The notes under the pieces: generated by a model
Database searches by the model: none
What the model was told of the DNA's origin: nothing
Seen by the model: the letters and a program-made list of their open reading frames with translations, nothing else
Position numbers and translations under genes: made by a program
Assembly: GCA_021155915.1 (NCBI GenBank)
Contig: JAJNBE010000013.1
Coordinates: 1 to 41,077 of the forward strand
Length of the DNA: 41,077 nucleotides
Direction of reading: 5' to 3'
Origin: Solimicrobium sp.
Lineage (GTDB): Bacteria; Pseudomonadota; Gammaproteobacteria; Burkholderiales; Burkholderiaceae_D
Part shown: positions 8,645-17,330 of the stretch, in pieces
Numbering within the stretch: position 1 is the stretch's first letter
Layout of the letters: every line of letters begins with the position of its first letter

Positions 8645-9196
8645 TCACATTGGTTTAAATGAGCTGAGGAAAGTATCAACAACAGTTTCATCAGCATCCG
8701 GATTAATTTTATATTTGGGTTCTACTACCAGCACTTCGAAAGTCCAATCACGGTACGCAACTAAGCGTCCCGAAAGGCGGACAGAAGAATGCGTGCTGAC
8801 CGCACTAAACTCGTCATTGACAATCAATTCCCCGTTTCTTGTGGCTACGGTTGTTTTTTCTCGGGTAATTATGCCCTTGATATTTTTAAGTAGTGCATTC
8901 TTAATCAGCATAACTGCTGCGCGGGCTTGATTAGCATCAGACATTTTAATTGCGCCAACGGCGAATTTAACGTCGTTAACTTGCACAGCTGTCAGATGCA
9001 TAGCCACGGTTCTTTGCTCAAGCTGGATTTCTCGGCTTAATCTGGACGGTTTTCCGGGCATTAACACAGTATACGGTGACTCAACACCTTGCACATCACG
9101 CCAGTCAAATTGGGGAGAACATGCTGTGAATAATAGTGCGATAAGGAAAACCGCCGTTACTTTTGATGTAGGCAAAATAAGGCGGATTTTATTCAA
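8645..9196 (-). CDS. Predicted lipoprotein of unknown function
   Basis: A 183-residue protein with a lipoprotein signal peptide: basic N-terminus, hydrophobic core VFLIALLF and lipobox FTAC with Cys near residue 26. It should be lipid-anchored in the envelope. The mature part is an alpha/beta protein of about 155 residues beginning FDWRDVQGVESPYTVLMPGKP; I recognise the type from betaproteobacterial genomes but cannot assign a function. The start appears to be TTG, directly after the dacC stop codon (TAATTG), with no other Met before the signal peptide. Co-transcription with dacC suggests an envelope role. Confidence 0.75.
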   Translation of the reverse strand: MNKIRLILPTSKVTAVFLIALLFTACSPQFDWRDVQGVESPYTVLMPGKPSRLSREIQLEQRTVAMHLTAVQVNDVKFAVGAIKMSDANQARAAVMLIKNALLKNIKGIITREKTTVATRNGELIVNDEFSAVSTHSSVRLSGRLVAYRDWTFEVLVVEPKYKINPDADETVVDTFLSSFKPM

Positions 9197-10348
9197 TTAC
9201 GATTTCAACCACAGCCGGATTGAGTCCCAAGCGCGACCAAAAATGGTGGCCTGATTCACAGTTTCTAATGCTACAAACGGGAATTCAGCAATTGATTTAT
9301 TGTCTAGCATCATTTTCATCGTGCCCATCTGGGTGTTGATCGCAATGGGTGCAATTATAGGATCTTTGCGCTCTAATTGCGGCTTAAGGCGAGCTGCGGT
9401 CCCTTTCGGTAAGGTGACATATAAATCACGAGTAAAACCAATTTTAATGGTTGATTTTGAACCTTTCCAAATGTCGGGGTTGCCAATAGCCTGGCCTTTT
9501 TCATAAAGCTTAACCGTATCGAAATTTAAAAATCCCCAATTCAATAATTTTAAACTTTCCTGCGCACGCATCTGGTCGCTGGTTGTGCCCACTACAACCG
9601 CAATTAATCGACGTTCGCCAGAGCCGTTTGAGCGGTTGGCTGACGAAACTAGGCTATAACCGGCCGCAGAGGTGTGCCCGGTTTTCATGCCATCCACCGT
9701 GGGATCCAGCCACAGTAACCGGTTGCGATTAGGTTGTGTAATCTTGTTATAAGTAAAGCTTTTGGTTGAATAAAAGCTCTTATAAGATTGAGGGAATTCC
9801 CCAATTAAATGCTGCGCAAGGAGTGCTATATCGTAAGCGGTAGAATAATTTTGGGGACTGGGTAAACCATGCGAGTTAATAAAGTGCGTTTCTTTTAGTC
9901 CCATCCGTTGTGCTTCACGATTCATTAAATCAGCAAAGGCTTCTTCCGAACCTGCCACAGCTTCGGCTAACGCCACTGCGGCATCATTTCCCGACTGGAC
10001 AATTAAACCATATAGCAAGTCCTGAACGGTGACCGGCGTTTTAGGTTCAATAAACATTTTGGAACTGTCTTTATCTACTTTCCAGGCCTGATCTGACACA
10101 TTCACCATTTGAGATAACGTTAATTTTTTGTCATGGAGCGCCTGGAACACTAGATAGGCGGTCATGATCTTAGTGAGTGACGCGGGCTCGATGCGCATAT
10201 GTTGATTTTCAGACGCGACAATTTGATTGCTGGTGGTATCTAATAACAGCCATGATTTTGCCGCAATGGTTGGCGTATGTATGGTTTGAGCTTCAGCAGA
10301 ACCAAAATAGAGGAAGATGGAAAGGCAGAGAACGAGAATTTTTTTCAT
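9197..10348 (-). CDS. dacC: D-alanyl-D-alanine carboxypeptidase (PBP5/6 type)
   Basis: Penicillin-binding protein of the DacA/DacC type, which trims the terminal D-Ala from peptidoglycan pentapeptides in the periplasm. A signal peptide (MKKILVLCLSIFLYFGSAEA) leads to the S11 transpeptidase-like domain with the active-site motifs SLTK (Ser57-Lys60), SGN in VQSGNDAAVAL and KTG in DGMKTGHTSAAG. A PBP5 C-terminal beta domain follows, ending in an amphipathic segment (FGRAWDSIRLWLKS) that normally anchors the enzyme to the inner membrane. A longer frame opens at a GTG at 10408, but the ATG at 10348 gives the proper signal peptide, hence 383 residues. Whether dacA or dacC is the better name cannot be settled. 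Confidence 0.93.
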   Translation of the reverse strand: MKKILVLCLSIFLYFGSAEAQTIHTPTIAAKSWLLLDTTSNQIVASENQHMRIEPASLTKIMTAYLVFQALHDKKLTLSQMVNVSDQAWKVDKDSSKMFIEPKTPVTVQDLLYGLIVQSGNDAAVALAEAVAGSEEAFADLMNREAQRMGLKETHFINSHGLPSPQNYSTAYDIALLAQHLIGEFPQSYKSFYSTKSFTYNKITQPNRNRLLWLDPTVDGMKTGHTSAAGYSLVSSANRSNGSGERRLIAVVVGTTSDQMRAQESLKLLNWGFLNFDTVKLYEKGQAIGNPDIWKGSKSTIKIGFTRDLYVTLPKGTAARLKPQLERKDPIIAPIAINTQMGTMKMMLDNKSIAEFPFVALETVNQATIFGRAWDSIRLWLKS

Positions 10349-10468
10349 GAGTATATAAATAGGGAAGTAAAAACAGCAAAAGCGTGATTGTGACACGATT
10401 TGTGGCACGTTATCGGCATATGATTTCTAGGACAATCGCGCTTAGACAATTTATCAATGTCTCGTTGC

Positions 10469-10500
10469 CCCTAAACCAACCCTAAACCAACCCTAAACCA
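10469..10500. repeat. Tandem 11-bp repeat, three copies
   Basis: The unit CCCTAAACCAA occurs head to tail at 10469-10479 and 10480-10490, and a third copy ends at 10500 with its last base changed. It is non-coding and lies about 120 bases upstream of the dacC start. It looks like simple slippage. Confidence 0.85.
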
Positions 10501-10552
10501 TTACAAGCCGCCGACACGTCATTCCCAAGTGTTCTTGTTGAGAATCCAGTAG

Positions 10553-10613
10553 CGTAACTTTTATGGCCTTAGCCATCACTTCAATAATGATCGCTAATGC
10601 CATAAAAGTTACG
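10553..10613. repeat. Long imperfect palindrome (26-bp arms)
   Basis: The arms 10553-10578 and 10588-10613 pair over 26 bases with only two mismatches (10568/10598 and 10574/10592) around a 9-base loop. The outer 15 pairs are perfect (GTAACTTTTATGGC against GCCATAAAAGTTAC, plus a closing C-G). There is no flanking T-run, so it is not an ordinary terminator. Transcribed in either direction it would fold into a very stable hairpin. It lies between the dacC start and the end of the hydrolase gene, both on the minus strand. A REP/MITE-like element or a small structured RNA are the main options. Confidence 0.8.
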
Positions 10614-10804
10614 GTCCTGTAGTCCCGCCGCAGCCTACCCTCGAGTGCTTTAGTCGGAGCGGTACTACGTATCTGTGCTTTGTAGACAGGGGAGAATGAT
10701 TAAAAATTATCTAAGCACGATTTTACAGATATGACTTCAGTCAGCTCGTTCTTACCACCGCTCTTCAAGAATATAATTAAAATCTTAACTGGGAACAGGA
10801 ATAT

Positions 10805-11425
10805 TCACCAAAGCGCCGTTACCAACCTTTTTATGTGATGCAATTTCCGATGAAAAAAATGATCGGCACCGGGAATAACTAACACCGCCAAATCTTGCGG
10901 GCGGGCCCAATCGAATACATCAGTTAATGGAATGGTTTGGTCGAGCTCGCCATGAATAACAATTGTGTCAGAAGGAACTTTACTTAATTCCCATTTACCT
11001 GCGGCGCAGCCGACAAATACTAAGCGTTGTGGTGGACAGTGCTTTGCTTCCAAAACAAGTTGCAAGCGACTTTGTACAAATGTGCCGAATGAGAAGCCAG
11101 CTAATGCAACCGGCATGTTGGGATACAACTTTTGCATATGCGCTAACAACATGAGCATATCTTCTGTTTCGCCAACACCGTTGTCATGAATACCCTCCGA
11201 TTTCTCGACACCACGAAAATTCATGCGCGCGGTAGCGTATCCTAACCCGACAAAAGTTCGCGCTAAGGTTTGCACAACTTTGTTGTCCATCGAGCCGCCG
11301 TAAAGGGGATGAGGATGGGCGACCAGCGCGATACCTATGGGAGCTGGTCCGGTAGGTAAATCTAATGCGCATTGCAGCTGACCTCCCCCGCCAGTTAAGA
11401 AAAAATAGTTTGTCTGAGCGTTCAT
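10805..11425 (-). CDS. Alpha/beta hydrolase (COG2945-like)
   Basis: A 206-residue cytosolic alpha/beta hydrolase without a lid domain. The oxyanion-side motif HPHPLYGGSMDN lies near residue 36, the nucleophile elbow GFSFG near residue 115, the acid is probably the Asp in HGELDQTIPL and the base His in GADHFFHRKLH near the C-terminus. These match the COG2945-type family of predicted small hydrolases; the substrate is unknown. The ferredoxin gene ends nine bases upstream on the same strand, and the pairing of these two genes is common in betaproteobacteria. Confidence 0.88.
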   Translation of the reverse strand: MNAQTNYFFLTGGGGQLQCALDLPTGPAPIGIALVAHPHPLYGGSMDNKVVQTLARTFVGLGYATARMNFRGVEKSEGIHDNGVGETEDMLMLLAHMQKLYPNMPVALAGFSFGTFVQSRLQLVLEAKHCPPQRLVFVGCAAGKWELSKVPSDTIVIHGELDQTIPLTDVFDWARPQDLAVLVIPGADHFFHRKLHHIKRLVTALW

Positions 11426-11434
11426 AGGAATAAG

Positions 11435-11761
11435 TTAAGAGCGGGGTATCAACAGGCGCTGGACAATTTTTCCATGTAAAAAATGGGAATCAATTATTTC
11501 ATCAATATCGTGATGGTCTACATAGGTATACCAGGTACCTTCCGGATAAACTACCAACACCGGCCCTAAGTCACAACGGTCAAGGCAGCCAGCTTGATTA
11601 ATCCGAATTTTGTGGGGCCCATTCAAGTTTAATTCTTTGATTCTTTTTTTTGCATACTTTTGCGCCGCAACGGAACCACAATCGCCACAACTGGCTCGCC
11701 CATCATTGCGTTGATTAATGCAAAAAAATACGTGTTGTTGATAATAAAAAGGAGGCGTCAT
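11435..11761 (-). CDS. Thioredoxin-like [2Fe-2S] ferredoxin
   Basis: A 108-residue protein of the thioredoxin-fold 2Fe-2S ferredoxin family, related to the NuoE subunit and Aquifex-type ferredoxins. It keeps the cluster cysteines: one in HVFFCINQRNDG, a second in the SCGDCGS segment, and a C-x3-C pair in QAGCLDRCDLGP. It should carry electrons in the cytosol; its partner is not evident. The start matches the usual family N-terminus although no clear Shine-Dalgarno sequence is present. It leads the pair with the downstream hydrolase. Repeat copy A begins about 30 bases upstream of its start. Confidence 0.88.
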   Translation of the reverse strand: MTPPFYYQQHVFFCINQRNDGRASCGDCGSVAAQKYAKKRIKELNLNGPHKIRINQAGCLDRCDLGPVLVVYPEGTWYTYVDHHDIDEIIDSHFLHGKIVQRLLIPRS

Positions 11762-11790
11762 GGATGGTTTGAGGTTGGTTTATCTTGAAG

Positions 11791-11918
11791 ACCACTGCGC
11801 AAACCAAATACGGCGTTCGGGCTTACACAATGGTGCTTGCAATCCTCATTACATTCTGGTTGCTGCGCTCCGCGCGCCTTTTCTTTGGCTTGCTCGCTAA
11901 GGTTGTGCAAAGGTCTCT
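11791..11918. repeat. Dispersed repeat, copy A
   Basis: This stretch matches, in opposite orientation, the one at 17451-17568. Shared blocks in the same order include AATACGGCGTT (11807-11817), CAATC near 11840, TACATTC followed by GGTTGCTGCGCTC (11858-11870), GCGCCTT and TTGCTCGCTA (11890-11899). It ends with TGTGCAAAGGTCTC (11904-11917), a motif also found near 15730 and, inverted, near 17316. Reading from that end, GAGACCTTTGCACA resembles my recollection of terminal repeats of IS5-like insertion sequences. No reading frame is carried. I take it as a non-autonomous or decayed mobile repeat. Confidence 0.75.
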
Positions 11919-12069
11919 CATGCGATTTTAACGCATATAACCGTTTTATTCTCTACCCATGAGCCCAGTATGTATGTGAGCTTTGATGACGTTATTAAAC
12001 CTTATCCGGTCCCCTCTTCTATTGGCGGAGAAGGGCTGACCTGCGGGGACTTTATTTAAGATTTACGGC
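11919..12069. other. Intergenic DNA after the orphan 402-aa gene, with weak hairpin
   Basis: No gene seen. GTCCCC (12009-12014) and GGGGAC (12045-12050) can pair, with TTCT/AGAA inside, just past the stop codon of the minus-strand orphan gene. There is no T-run in that direction, so a terminator role is uncertain. Confidence 0.35.
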
Positions 12070-13278
12070 TCACACGGATTTGCAGTGTAATAAATCCAAT
12101 GCGGCTTTACCACGGACGATATCTCCTGCCCTTAATTCTCGCTGATCAAATGGATGCCGGTTACCAAAGGAGATCAACTGTTGGGCAGTTTCTGCGGTCA
12201 CTAAGTTGAATTTGTTTACACCTTGAGTCAACAAGCACCATTCGGTTTGTTCAGCGGGATCAAAATCTTCCATGCTAATGCAATCCAGTCCTTGTGATAA
12301 GAAAACAGTCGCAGTTCCTAATGTCATACCCTCATTTGACGTGAGTGCATTAAAATTTTCTTCAGTTTTGATAAAGGAATGTATGTCGACAATCTGGGCT
12401 TCACTTGGTTCTTGCCTAGTAAAATTACTTTCCACCCCGCCTGCGGTTTCGTATTTCTGCTTGTTTTCATTCAAACTACGTTCGGTATAGGATTGTACGT
12501 GTTCATCCCATAAATTGGCTGGTACGTGGAACTCCGATGTTTGAAGATGAGAAAGCAATAATCTTGTTTGTTGAAGATGAAACGGGTTAAATGGGGGGTG
12601 TGCGTCCCTTGAATGGATTGAACTGTTGTGTATTAATTCTCTGGAGAAAAAAGTTAAGCCTACCCCCGTAACGCCTCCCACCCTCTGCACGAAGAGCTCA
12701 TCGTCACTAAGCGGCTCACGGTCAAGCAATATCGGAAAACCAAAATAAAATGGCTCCCACATTCTCTGAACCAATGGTTGGAAGTTTTCGTTCCCTAAGT
12801 TTATGGTGTTGGAATTTCCTAGTCCTTCCCGTAATCGTTCGGATCTGTAGGCCACCTGTTCCCACTTTGCGTCATTAATAGTTGTTTCGAACGTGCTGAT
12901 GAAAATCTCTATCAGGGATTTAGAGGCAATATCGATTCTCAATGAGCCAGGAGCGTCATCCGATGCCTTACTTAAAATAGATTTTCCCAACGAATAAAAT
13001 TCGTCGGATTTGCTAAGTAGGTCTTTGCGATACTCAGAGGCGAGAGGGCTTGAGTTTAATACTGCTTTTATAGAGTATCCTAAGCCGAGAGCCAGGCATC
13101 GTACTCCAGCTGAAAATTTAGCAGTATTGGTTACAAACGAAGTCAGTAAAGGGGTTAACGCTACTAATCTTTCAGCGCGGGGAGGGAGCACGTTGTCGCG
13201 CAGAGCGATGCTACTCCTGGCATTCAACGACAAATTGTCAAACCTTATTTGATGAGAAGGATTAGGGGCTATATACAT
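12070..13278 (-). CDS. Orphan 402-aa protein, possible U-box-like C-terminus
   Basis: I do not recognise this protein as a whole. It has no signal peptide; a moderately hydrophobic stretch lies near residues 40-75 (SFVTNTAKFSAGVRCLALG). Residues 333-382 begin with CISMEDFDP and end with FGNRHPFDQREL, with FNLVTAETAQQLI between. That spacing resembles U-box/RING-like modules of bacterial ubiquitin-ligase effectors: a CxSxE entry, a central F/Y and helix, then an HPFDQREL exit loop. This is a resemblance by eye and is unproven. The gene is isolated between repeat copy A and ubiB, which suggests an accessory, perhaps secreted, protein. The ATG is preceded by a weak GGA. Confidence 0.6.
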   Translation of the reverse strand: MYIAPNPSHQIRFDNLSLNARSSIALRDNVLPPRAERLVALTPLLTSFVTNTAKFSAGVRCLALGLGYSIKAVLNSSPLASEYRKDLLSKSDEFYSLGKSILSKASDDAPGSLRIDIASKSLIEIFISTFETTINDAKWEQVAYRSERLREGLGNSNTINLGNENFQPLVQRMWEPFYFGFPILLDREPLSDDELFVQRVGGVTGVGLTFFSRELIHNSSIHSRDAHPPFNPFHLQQTRLLLSHLQTSEFHVPANLWDEHVQSYTERSLNENKQKYETAGGVESNFTRQEPSEAQIVDIHSFIKTEENFNALTSNEGMTLGTATVFLSQGLDCISMEDFDPAEQTEWCLLTQGVNKFNLVTAETAQQLISFGNRHPFDQRELRAGDIVRGKAALDLLHCKSV

Positions 13279-13469
13279 AGTTGATCCAATAGGATTGAGT
13301 TAATCGAAATAAAGTGCAGATCTCTAAACGATAACCATTTTAATTGACGGGGGAAATAAACGTCTATTGCGGTTAACCCGATCATAACCCTTTCGTTCGG
13401 GAAAGTAGATCTGGTTTTAATGCAACTTCGGTCAATGTTTAATTTATTAAGCCTTCTTTTTTCAAATTC

Positions 13470-15026
13470 TTAACGAGCAAAAATAGACCAAAATTGCCAC
13501 AACATTATGCCACCAAGAAATCCGCCGGCCAGCCAAAGCATGGTACGTAATAAACAGTTGGTTGTTTTTTGCTCCCGCAAAAGCCGGTTTAACAGCTGAG
13601 GCGCGACATCTTCGGAGGCCCGGGATAACGCCTGATGTATCAGACGAGGTAGTTGCGGAAATAAATGCGCGTAATGTGGCGCTTCATTTTTTAGATTTTG
13701 CCATAGACCCTGCCAACCTATCTGTTCCGACATCCATTGTTCTAAATACGGTTTCGCCGTTTTCCACAAATCTAGTTCGGGATCGAGTTGTCGTCCTAAG
13801 CCTTCAATATTCAGTAGCGTTTTCTGAAGCAAAACTAACTGTGGTTGTACTTCTACATTAAAACGCCGTGATGTTTGAAATAACCGTAATAGCACATAAC
13901 CAAACGAAATATCTTTTAACGGGCGATCAAAAATCGGCTCACAACAAGCGCGTACAGCGGCTTCCAATTCCTCAACCCGGGTATCTTTGGGCACCCATCC
14001 AGACTCAATATGTGCCTGCGCTACCCTTTTGTAATCACGTCTGAAAAACGCTAAAAAATTTTGCGATAAATAATCTTTATCGAAATCGTTTAAGGTACCT
14101 ACGATACCAAAATCGACAGCGATATAGCGGCCCAAGGTCGCCGGATCAGTGGATACCATAATATTTCCGGGATGCATGTCAGCATGAAAAAAACCGTCTC
14201 GGAAAATTTGCGTAAAAAATATTTCTATGCCATCGCGCGATAATTTTTTTAAATCAATACCGGCATCAATTAACAGTTGGGTTTGGGAAATAGGAATACC
14301 GTTCATGCGTTGCATCACTATGACCGAGCTGGAACAATAATCCCACAGCATTTCTGGTATGAGTAACATATCGGAATTCGCAAAATTACGGCGTAATTGA
14401 TTAGCATTGGCCGCTTCGCGCATCAGATCTAATTCGTCATGCAGATAGACATCAAATTCCGCCACAACTTCTTTGGGTTTCAAACGCTTACCGTCCGACC
14501 AACTCCATTCCACTAAATTAGCCGCTACATGCATTAACGCAACATCTTGATCAATACTCTTCTTCATGCCAGGACGTAGCACCTTTACCGCCACTTCGCG
14601 TCCATCCTTAAGTGTTGCAAAATGTACTTGTGCAATCGATGCTGAAGCGACTGGAATGCGTTCGAAACTAGCAAATAATTGATCGGGATGCGCACCTAAC
14701 GATTGGGTAATTTGTGCTATCGCTAAATCGCTAGAGAACGGCGGTACACGATCCTGCAATTTGGCGAGTTCGTCGGCAATATCGGCAGGCATTAAATCGC
14801 GCCGAGTCGAGAGTAACTGCCCAAATTTAACAAAAATCGGCCCTAGCTCTTCTAGCGCACATCGCAGCCGTTGTCCACGAGGAGCACTTAAGTCACGCCA
14901 AAATAACAATAGTTCCAAAGTTTGAGCAGCGCGCACAGAACCATAACGGGAGAAGGCTATTTCGTCTAAACCATACCGAAATGTGACCGAAATTATTTTC
15001 AAAAATCGAAAAAATTTAAAAATCAT
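13470..15026 (-). CDS. ubiB: UbiB, atypical kinase-like ubiquinone factor
   Basis: UbiB (ADCK/ABC1 family) supports aerobic ubiquinone synthesis, probably by using ATP to handle lipid intermediates at the membrane. Seen are the invariant KxGQ motif in [16 protein letters not shown], the Ala-rich nucleotide loop [11 protein letters not shown], the lysine in VAVKVLRPG, the catalytic-loop HADMHPGN and the DFGIVG metal-binding motif. The C-terminus ends with a membrane segment ([17 protein letters not shown]), as in the family. At 518 residues it is full length. The start overlaps the ubiJ stop by 11 bases, so the genes are translationally linked. Confidence 0.97.
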   Translation of the reverse strand: MIFKFFRFLKIISVTFRYGLDEIAFSRYGSVRAAQTLELLLFWRDLSAPRGQRLRCALEELGPIFVKFGQLLSTRRDLMPADIADELAKLQDRVPPFSSDLAIAQITQSLGAHPDQLFASFERIPVASASIAQVHFATLKDGREVAVKVLRPGMKKSIDQDVALMHVAANLVEWSWSDGKRLKPKEVVAEFDVYLHDELDLMREAANANQLRRNFANSDMLLIPEMLWDYCSSSVIVMQRMNGIPISQTQLLIDAGIDLKKLSRDGIEIFFTQIFRDGFFHADMHPGNIMVSTDPATLGRYIAVDFGIVGTLNDFDKDYLSQNFLAFFRRDYKRVAQAHIESGWVPKDTRVEELEAAVRACCEPIFDRPLKDISFGYVLLRLFQTSRRFNVEVQPQLVLLQKTLLNIEGLGRQLDPELDLWKTAKPYLEQWMSEQIGWQGLWQNLKNEAPHYAHLFPQLPRLIHQALSRASEDVAPQLLNRLLREQKTTNCLLRTMLWLAGGFLGGIMLWQFWSIFAR

Positions 15027-15663
15027 TTAAACCCTTTTCACATTTTTCGATTCGCTTAATTAAGCGTTCAACGTCATCACGAGTGCGCCCAACTTCTTGC
15101 GCAAATTCACTGACACGCGCTTCTCGGACCAATAAGGGATTTTCCTCTAAAAAATATTCTGCGAAATTTTCTTGTAATTTCTTTGCACTGGTTTGCAAAG
15201 TAGCCACTACTGCTTTCCCTGCGTTTGCTAAGCGGCGTCCGGCAATATCGCCAAACCAGTCACTGAGCTGTTGCTCGGTATCCCAGCGCAAGTTTTGTGC
15301 TAATTCCGAAAATACGTGTGCAAGATCCGCATCACCGTCGAGTCTTACGTAAGAAATTGCGCGCTCTTTATTTTGTATAATTAGCGGTATATCGGCCAGA
15401 TTAATGTGAATAGTGACGTTCGGTGTGATGTTACCAGGAGCCTCTTCTATGTGTCCTTGCTTGGTGATCCTTATACGCAACCAAAAAAGGTGAAAATCAA
15501 AACAGGCAATTTTGCCAGCGTGTGGCCGCAATTGTTGTGCTGCCCAAGGTTCTTGGTTTAATAAATAATTAATAGCGATCGTAGGTGGGGCTAATCCTTT
15601 CCGAGCCCAACCTTGCCAAAACTCTGAGGAAAAATTTGTTTGAATAGTGGATAATAGGCTCAT
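15016..15663 (-). CDS. ubiJ: UbiJ, SCP2-domain ubiquinone assembly factor
   Basis: UbiJ binds hydrophobic ubiquinone intermediates and scaffolds the soluble Ubi complex. The protein has an N-terminal SCP2-like lipid-binding domain (residues about 15-120, with [21 protein letters not shown] and [15 protein letters not shown]) and a charged helical C-terminus ([21 protein letters not shown]) that is likely coiled coil. The ATG at 15663 gives 215 residues; a GTG three codons earlier is an alternative, and neither has a clear Shine-Dalgarno sequence. It overlaps ubiB and is separated from ubiE by 78 bases that contain a repeat fragment; a Tim44-like gene often found at that spot in Burkholderiales is absent. 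Confidence 0.92.
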   Translation of the reverse strand: MSLLSTIQTNFSSEFWQGWARKGLAPPTIAINYLLNQEPWAAQQLRPHAGKIACFDFHLFWLRIRITKQGHIEEAPGNITPNVTIHINLADIPLIIQNKERAISYVRLDGDADLAHVFSELAQNLRWDTEQQLSDWFGDIAGRRLANAGKAVVATLQTSAKKLQENFAEYFLEENPLLVREARVSEFAQEVGRTRDDVERLIKRIEKCEKGLNDF

Positions 15664-15715
15664 CGTATACACGTGATTTAGGATTTTAGGCTACGGGTTT
15701 TTGATGAGGCAGCGG

Positions 15716-15743
15716 GCTCGCTATGGCTATGTGCAGAGGTCTC
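15716..15743. repeat. Fragment of the dispersed repeat (copy C)
   Basis: GCTCGCTATGG followed by ATGTGCAGAGGTCTC reproduces the terminal part of repeat copy A (GCTCGCTAAGG then TTGTGCAAAGGTCTC). The last two bases overlap the ubiE stop codon. The 15-bp ATGTGCAGAGGTCTC is exactly the reverse complement of 17316-17330, giving an inverted pair around ubiE-DUF971-HIT. Confidence 0.7.
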
Positions 15744-16476
15744 ATATTTTGATACCGGTATGCAAAGCGGCCACACCAGCCGATAAATTGAAATAATCTA
15801 CGCAATCCAGCCCCGCATTCTGCAACATAGTTTTTAATGTCTCCTGATCAGGATGCATCCTTATTGATTCTGCTAGATAGCGATAACTTTCCGCATCGTT
15901 GGCAATTCTTTTTCCAAGCCAGGGTAATACAGAGAATGAGTATATGTCATACGGCTTTTGCAACACAGGGGTTATCTTAGAAAATTCCAGCACCAATAAT
16001 TTTCCGCCGGGTTTTAAAACTCGAGTCATTTCTGCTAATGCGACTTCTTTGTGCGTCATATTACGCAGGCCAAACGCGACAGTTACGCGATCAAAATAAT
16101 TCGCTGGGAAAGGAATCTGCTCTGCATCACAAATTAACGTTGGGGTGAGGATGCCTTTATTTAACAGTCGATCGCGACCTACACGCAACATGGACTCATT
16201 AATGTCTGTTAGCCAAACTTCGCCTGATGCTCCCGCTCTTTTGGCAAATTCCTTCGATAAGTCGCCAGTCCCGCCTGCAATATCCAGCACCTTAAATCCT
16301 GGCCGGACGCCTGCTTGCGCAATAGTGAACATTTTCCAGGCGCGATGTAGACCGACTGACATTAAATCGTTCATCACATCATATCTAGATGCGACCGAAT
16401 GAAAAACTTCCGCTACTTTATGCGCTTTTTGATTTTCTTCAACAGTGCTGTAACCAAAATGGGTGGTATTTGTCAT
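15742..16476 (-). CDS. ubiE: UbiE, C-methyltransferase of ubiquinone synthesis
   Basis: S-adenosylmethionine-dependent methyltransferase that adds the C-methyl group of ubiquinone (and of menaquinone where present). At 244 residues it is full length. The SAM-binding motif [12 protein letters not shown] spans residues 63-74; [23 protein letters not shown] and LEFSKI are also characteristic, as is the C-terminus [19 protein letters not shown]971 ends nine bases upstream on the same strand, so the order DUF971-ubiE is the usual betaproteobacterial arrangement. No good Shine-Dalgarno sequence is seen, in keeping with coupled translation. Confidence 0.97.
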   Translation of the reverse strand: MTNTTHFGYSTVEENQKAHKVAEVFHSVASRYDVMNDLMSVGLHRAWKMFTIAQAGVRPGFKVLDIAGGTGDLSKEFAKRAGASGEVWLTDINESMLRVGRDRLLNKGILTPTLICDAEQIPFPANYFDRVTVAFGLRNMTHKEVALAEMTRVLKPGGKLLVLEFSKITPVLQKPYDIYSFSVLPWLGKRIANDAESYRYLAESIRMHPDQETLKTMLQNAGLDCVDYFNLSAGVAALHTGIKI

Positions 16477-16485
16477 GATTTATAG

Positions 16486-16875
16486 TTAGTTAATATTTCT
16501 ATCATTAATCATCTGTGCTGCATTTCGTCCTGCGTCACCGCTAAACCCGGCGGCTTGGAGTTTATTTAAATATTCTTGCCACAAGCGGGTTTGGTTTACT
16601 CCTAACCAATGCAAATATTCCCAAGTATAAATTCCTGTGTTGTGTCCATCAGTAAAAAACGGCTGAATGGCATAATGCCCCACGGGCTGTAATTCGGTAA
16701 TGGATACATTGCGCTTTTCGGTTTGCAAAATTTCCTGGCCAGGACCATGCCCGCGCACTTCGGCAGAGGGAGAATATACCCGTAATAGCTCGAATGGTAA
16801 CGAAAAAATAATTTCTCCGAAATTAATTTCAAGAACCTTAGATTGCATCCGAACATTGATGGAAGTTGGATTCAT
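16486..16875 (-). CDS. DUF971 (GBBH-like N-terminal domain) protein
   Basis: A 129-residue stand-alone DUF971 domain, the domain found at the N-terminus of gamma-butyrobetaine hydroxylase. Features seen are FSLPFELLRVYSPSAEVRGHG, the VGHYAIQPFFTDGHNTGIYTW core and an EYLHWLG segment. The eukaryotic domain binds zinc with cysteines that are not conserved here. In bacteria the role is unsettled; proximity to ubiE and Fe-S cluster genes has led to redox or cofactor suggestions. It overlaps the HIT gene by four bases (ATGA), so the three genes HIT-DUF971-ubiE form one unit. Confidence 0.88.
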   Translation of the reverse strand: MNPTSINVRMQSKVLEINFGEIIFSLPFELLRVYSPSAEVRGHGPGQEILQTEKRNVSITELQPVGHYAIQPFFTDGHNTGIYTWEYLHWLGVNQTRLWQEYLNKLQAAGFSGDAGRNAAQMINDRNIN

Positions 16876-17291
16876 TTGTGATCTAAATTCGTGGCAATTA
16901 GAGTGCGAAGTACAGGAACCAGTGCTTGTCGTTGCTGAAGACGAGTATTAACCCCACGTTCAATTTGTCCCCATATCGGATTGGGAAAATGGGTATCGTC
17001 AACAAAGCGTGGTATGACGTGCCAATGTAAATGCGGAACGAAATTGCCCAAGCTAGCTAAGTTAATTTTATCTGGATGCATAACCTTCCGAATAGCGGAT
17101 TCCACTTGCCACACAACATTCATTAAGATTGTGCGTTCTTCTACAGTTAGATCACTCATTTCTTGCACGTGTGCGTTCCAGATTACTCGACAGAATCCGG
17201 GGTAATGGGAATCGTCGATTAATACAACTCTCCATTGCGCTGCATTGACAATGATGTCTCCTTGAGGTTGACATAATTCGCAATTATTCAT
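16872..17291 (-). CDS. HIT-family nucleotide hydrolase/transferase
   Basis: A 139-residue histidine-triad protein. The triad HLHWHVIPR lies near residue 90, and the N-terminal NNCELCQPQG and WNAHVQEMSDLT segments match the betaproteobacterial HIT protein found beside DUF971. HIT proteins cleave nucleotide-phosphoramidate or related bonds; the substrate here is unknown. The chosen ATG (17291) has AAGGAC seven bases upstream. A second in-frame ATG at 17369 has an even better GGAGAAG, which would add 26 residues that look unrelated to HIT and run through the repeat end at 17316-17330. I prefer the shorter form on homology. Confidence 0.9.
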   Translation of the reverse strand: MNNCELCQPQGDIIVNAAQWRVVLIDDSHYPGFCRVIWNAHVQEMSDLTVEERTILMNVVWQVESAIRKVMHPDKINLASLGNFVPHLHWHVIPRFVDDTHFPNPIWGQIERGVNTRLQQRQALVPVLRTLIATNLDHK

Positions 17292-17315
17292 TAGAGTCCT
17301 TTTGATTGTCCTTAA

Positions 17316-17330
17316 GAGACCTCTGCACAT
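17316..17330. repeat. Repeat-end motif (copy D)
   Basis: GAGACCTCTGCACAT is an exact inverted copy of 15729-15743 and differs by one base from the end of repeat copy A over its first 14 bases. It lies 25 bases upstream of the HIT start codon. Confidence 0.7.

Larger units (their letters stand above)
10349..10804. other. Intergenic region upstream of dacC with repeats
   Basis: About 450 bases without a gene. It holds a small 11-bp tandem repeat and a long near-perfect hairpin, both listed separately. Sequence right of the hairpin (10614-10804) shows nothing I can identify. Confidence 0.5.

Noticed and set aside
10469..10500. CRISPR-like array
   Set aside because: The 11-bp units are directly adjacent with no spacers; this is simple tandem duplication. 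No CRISPR array is seen anywhere in the window.
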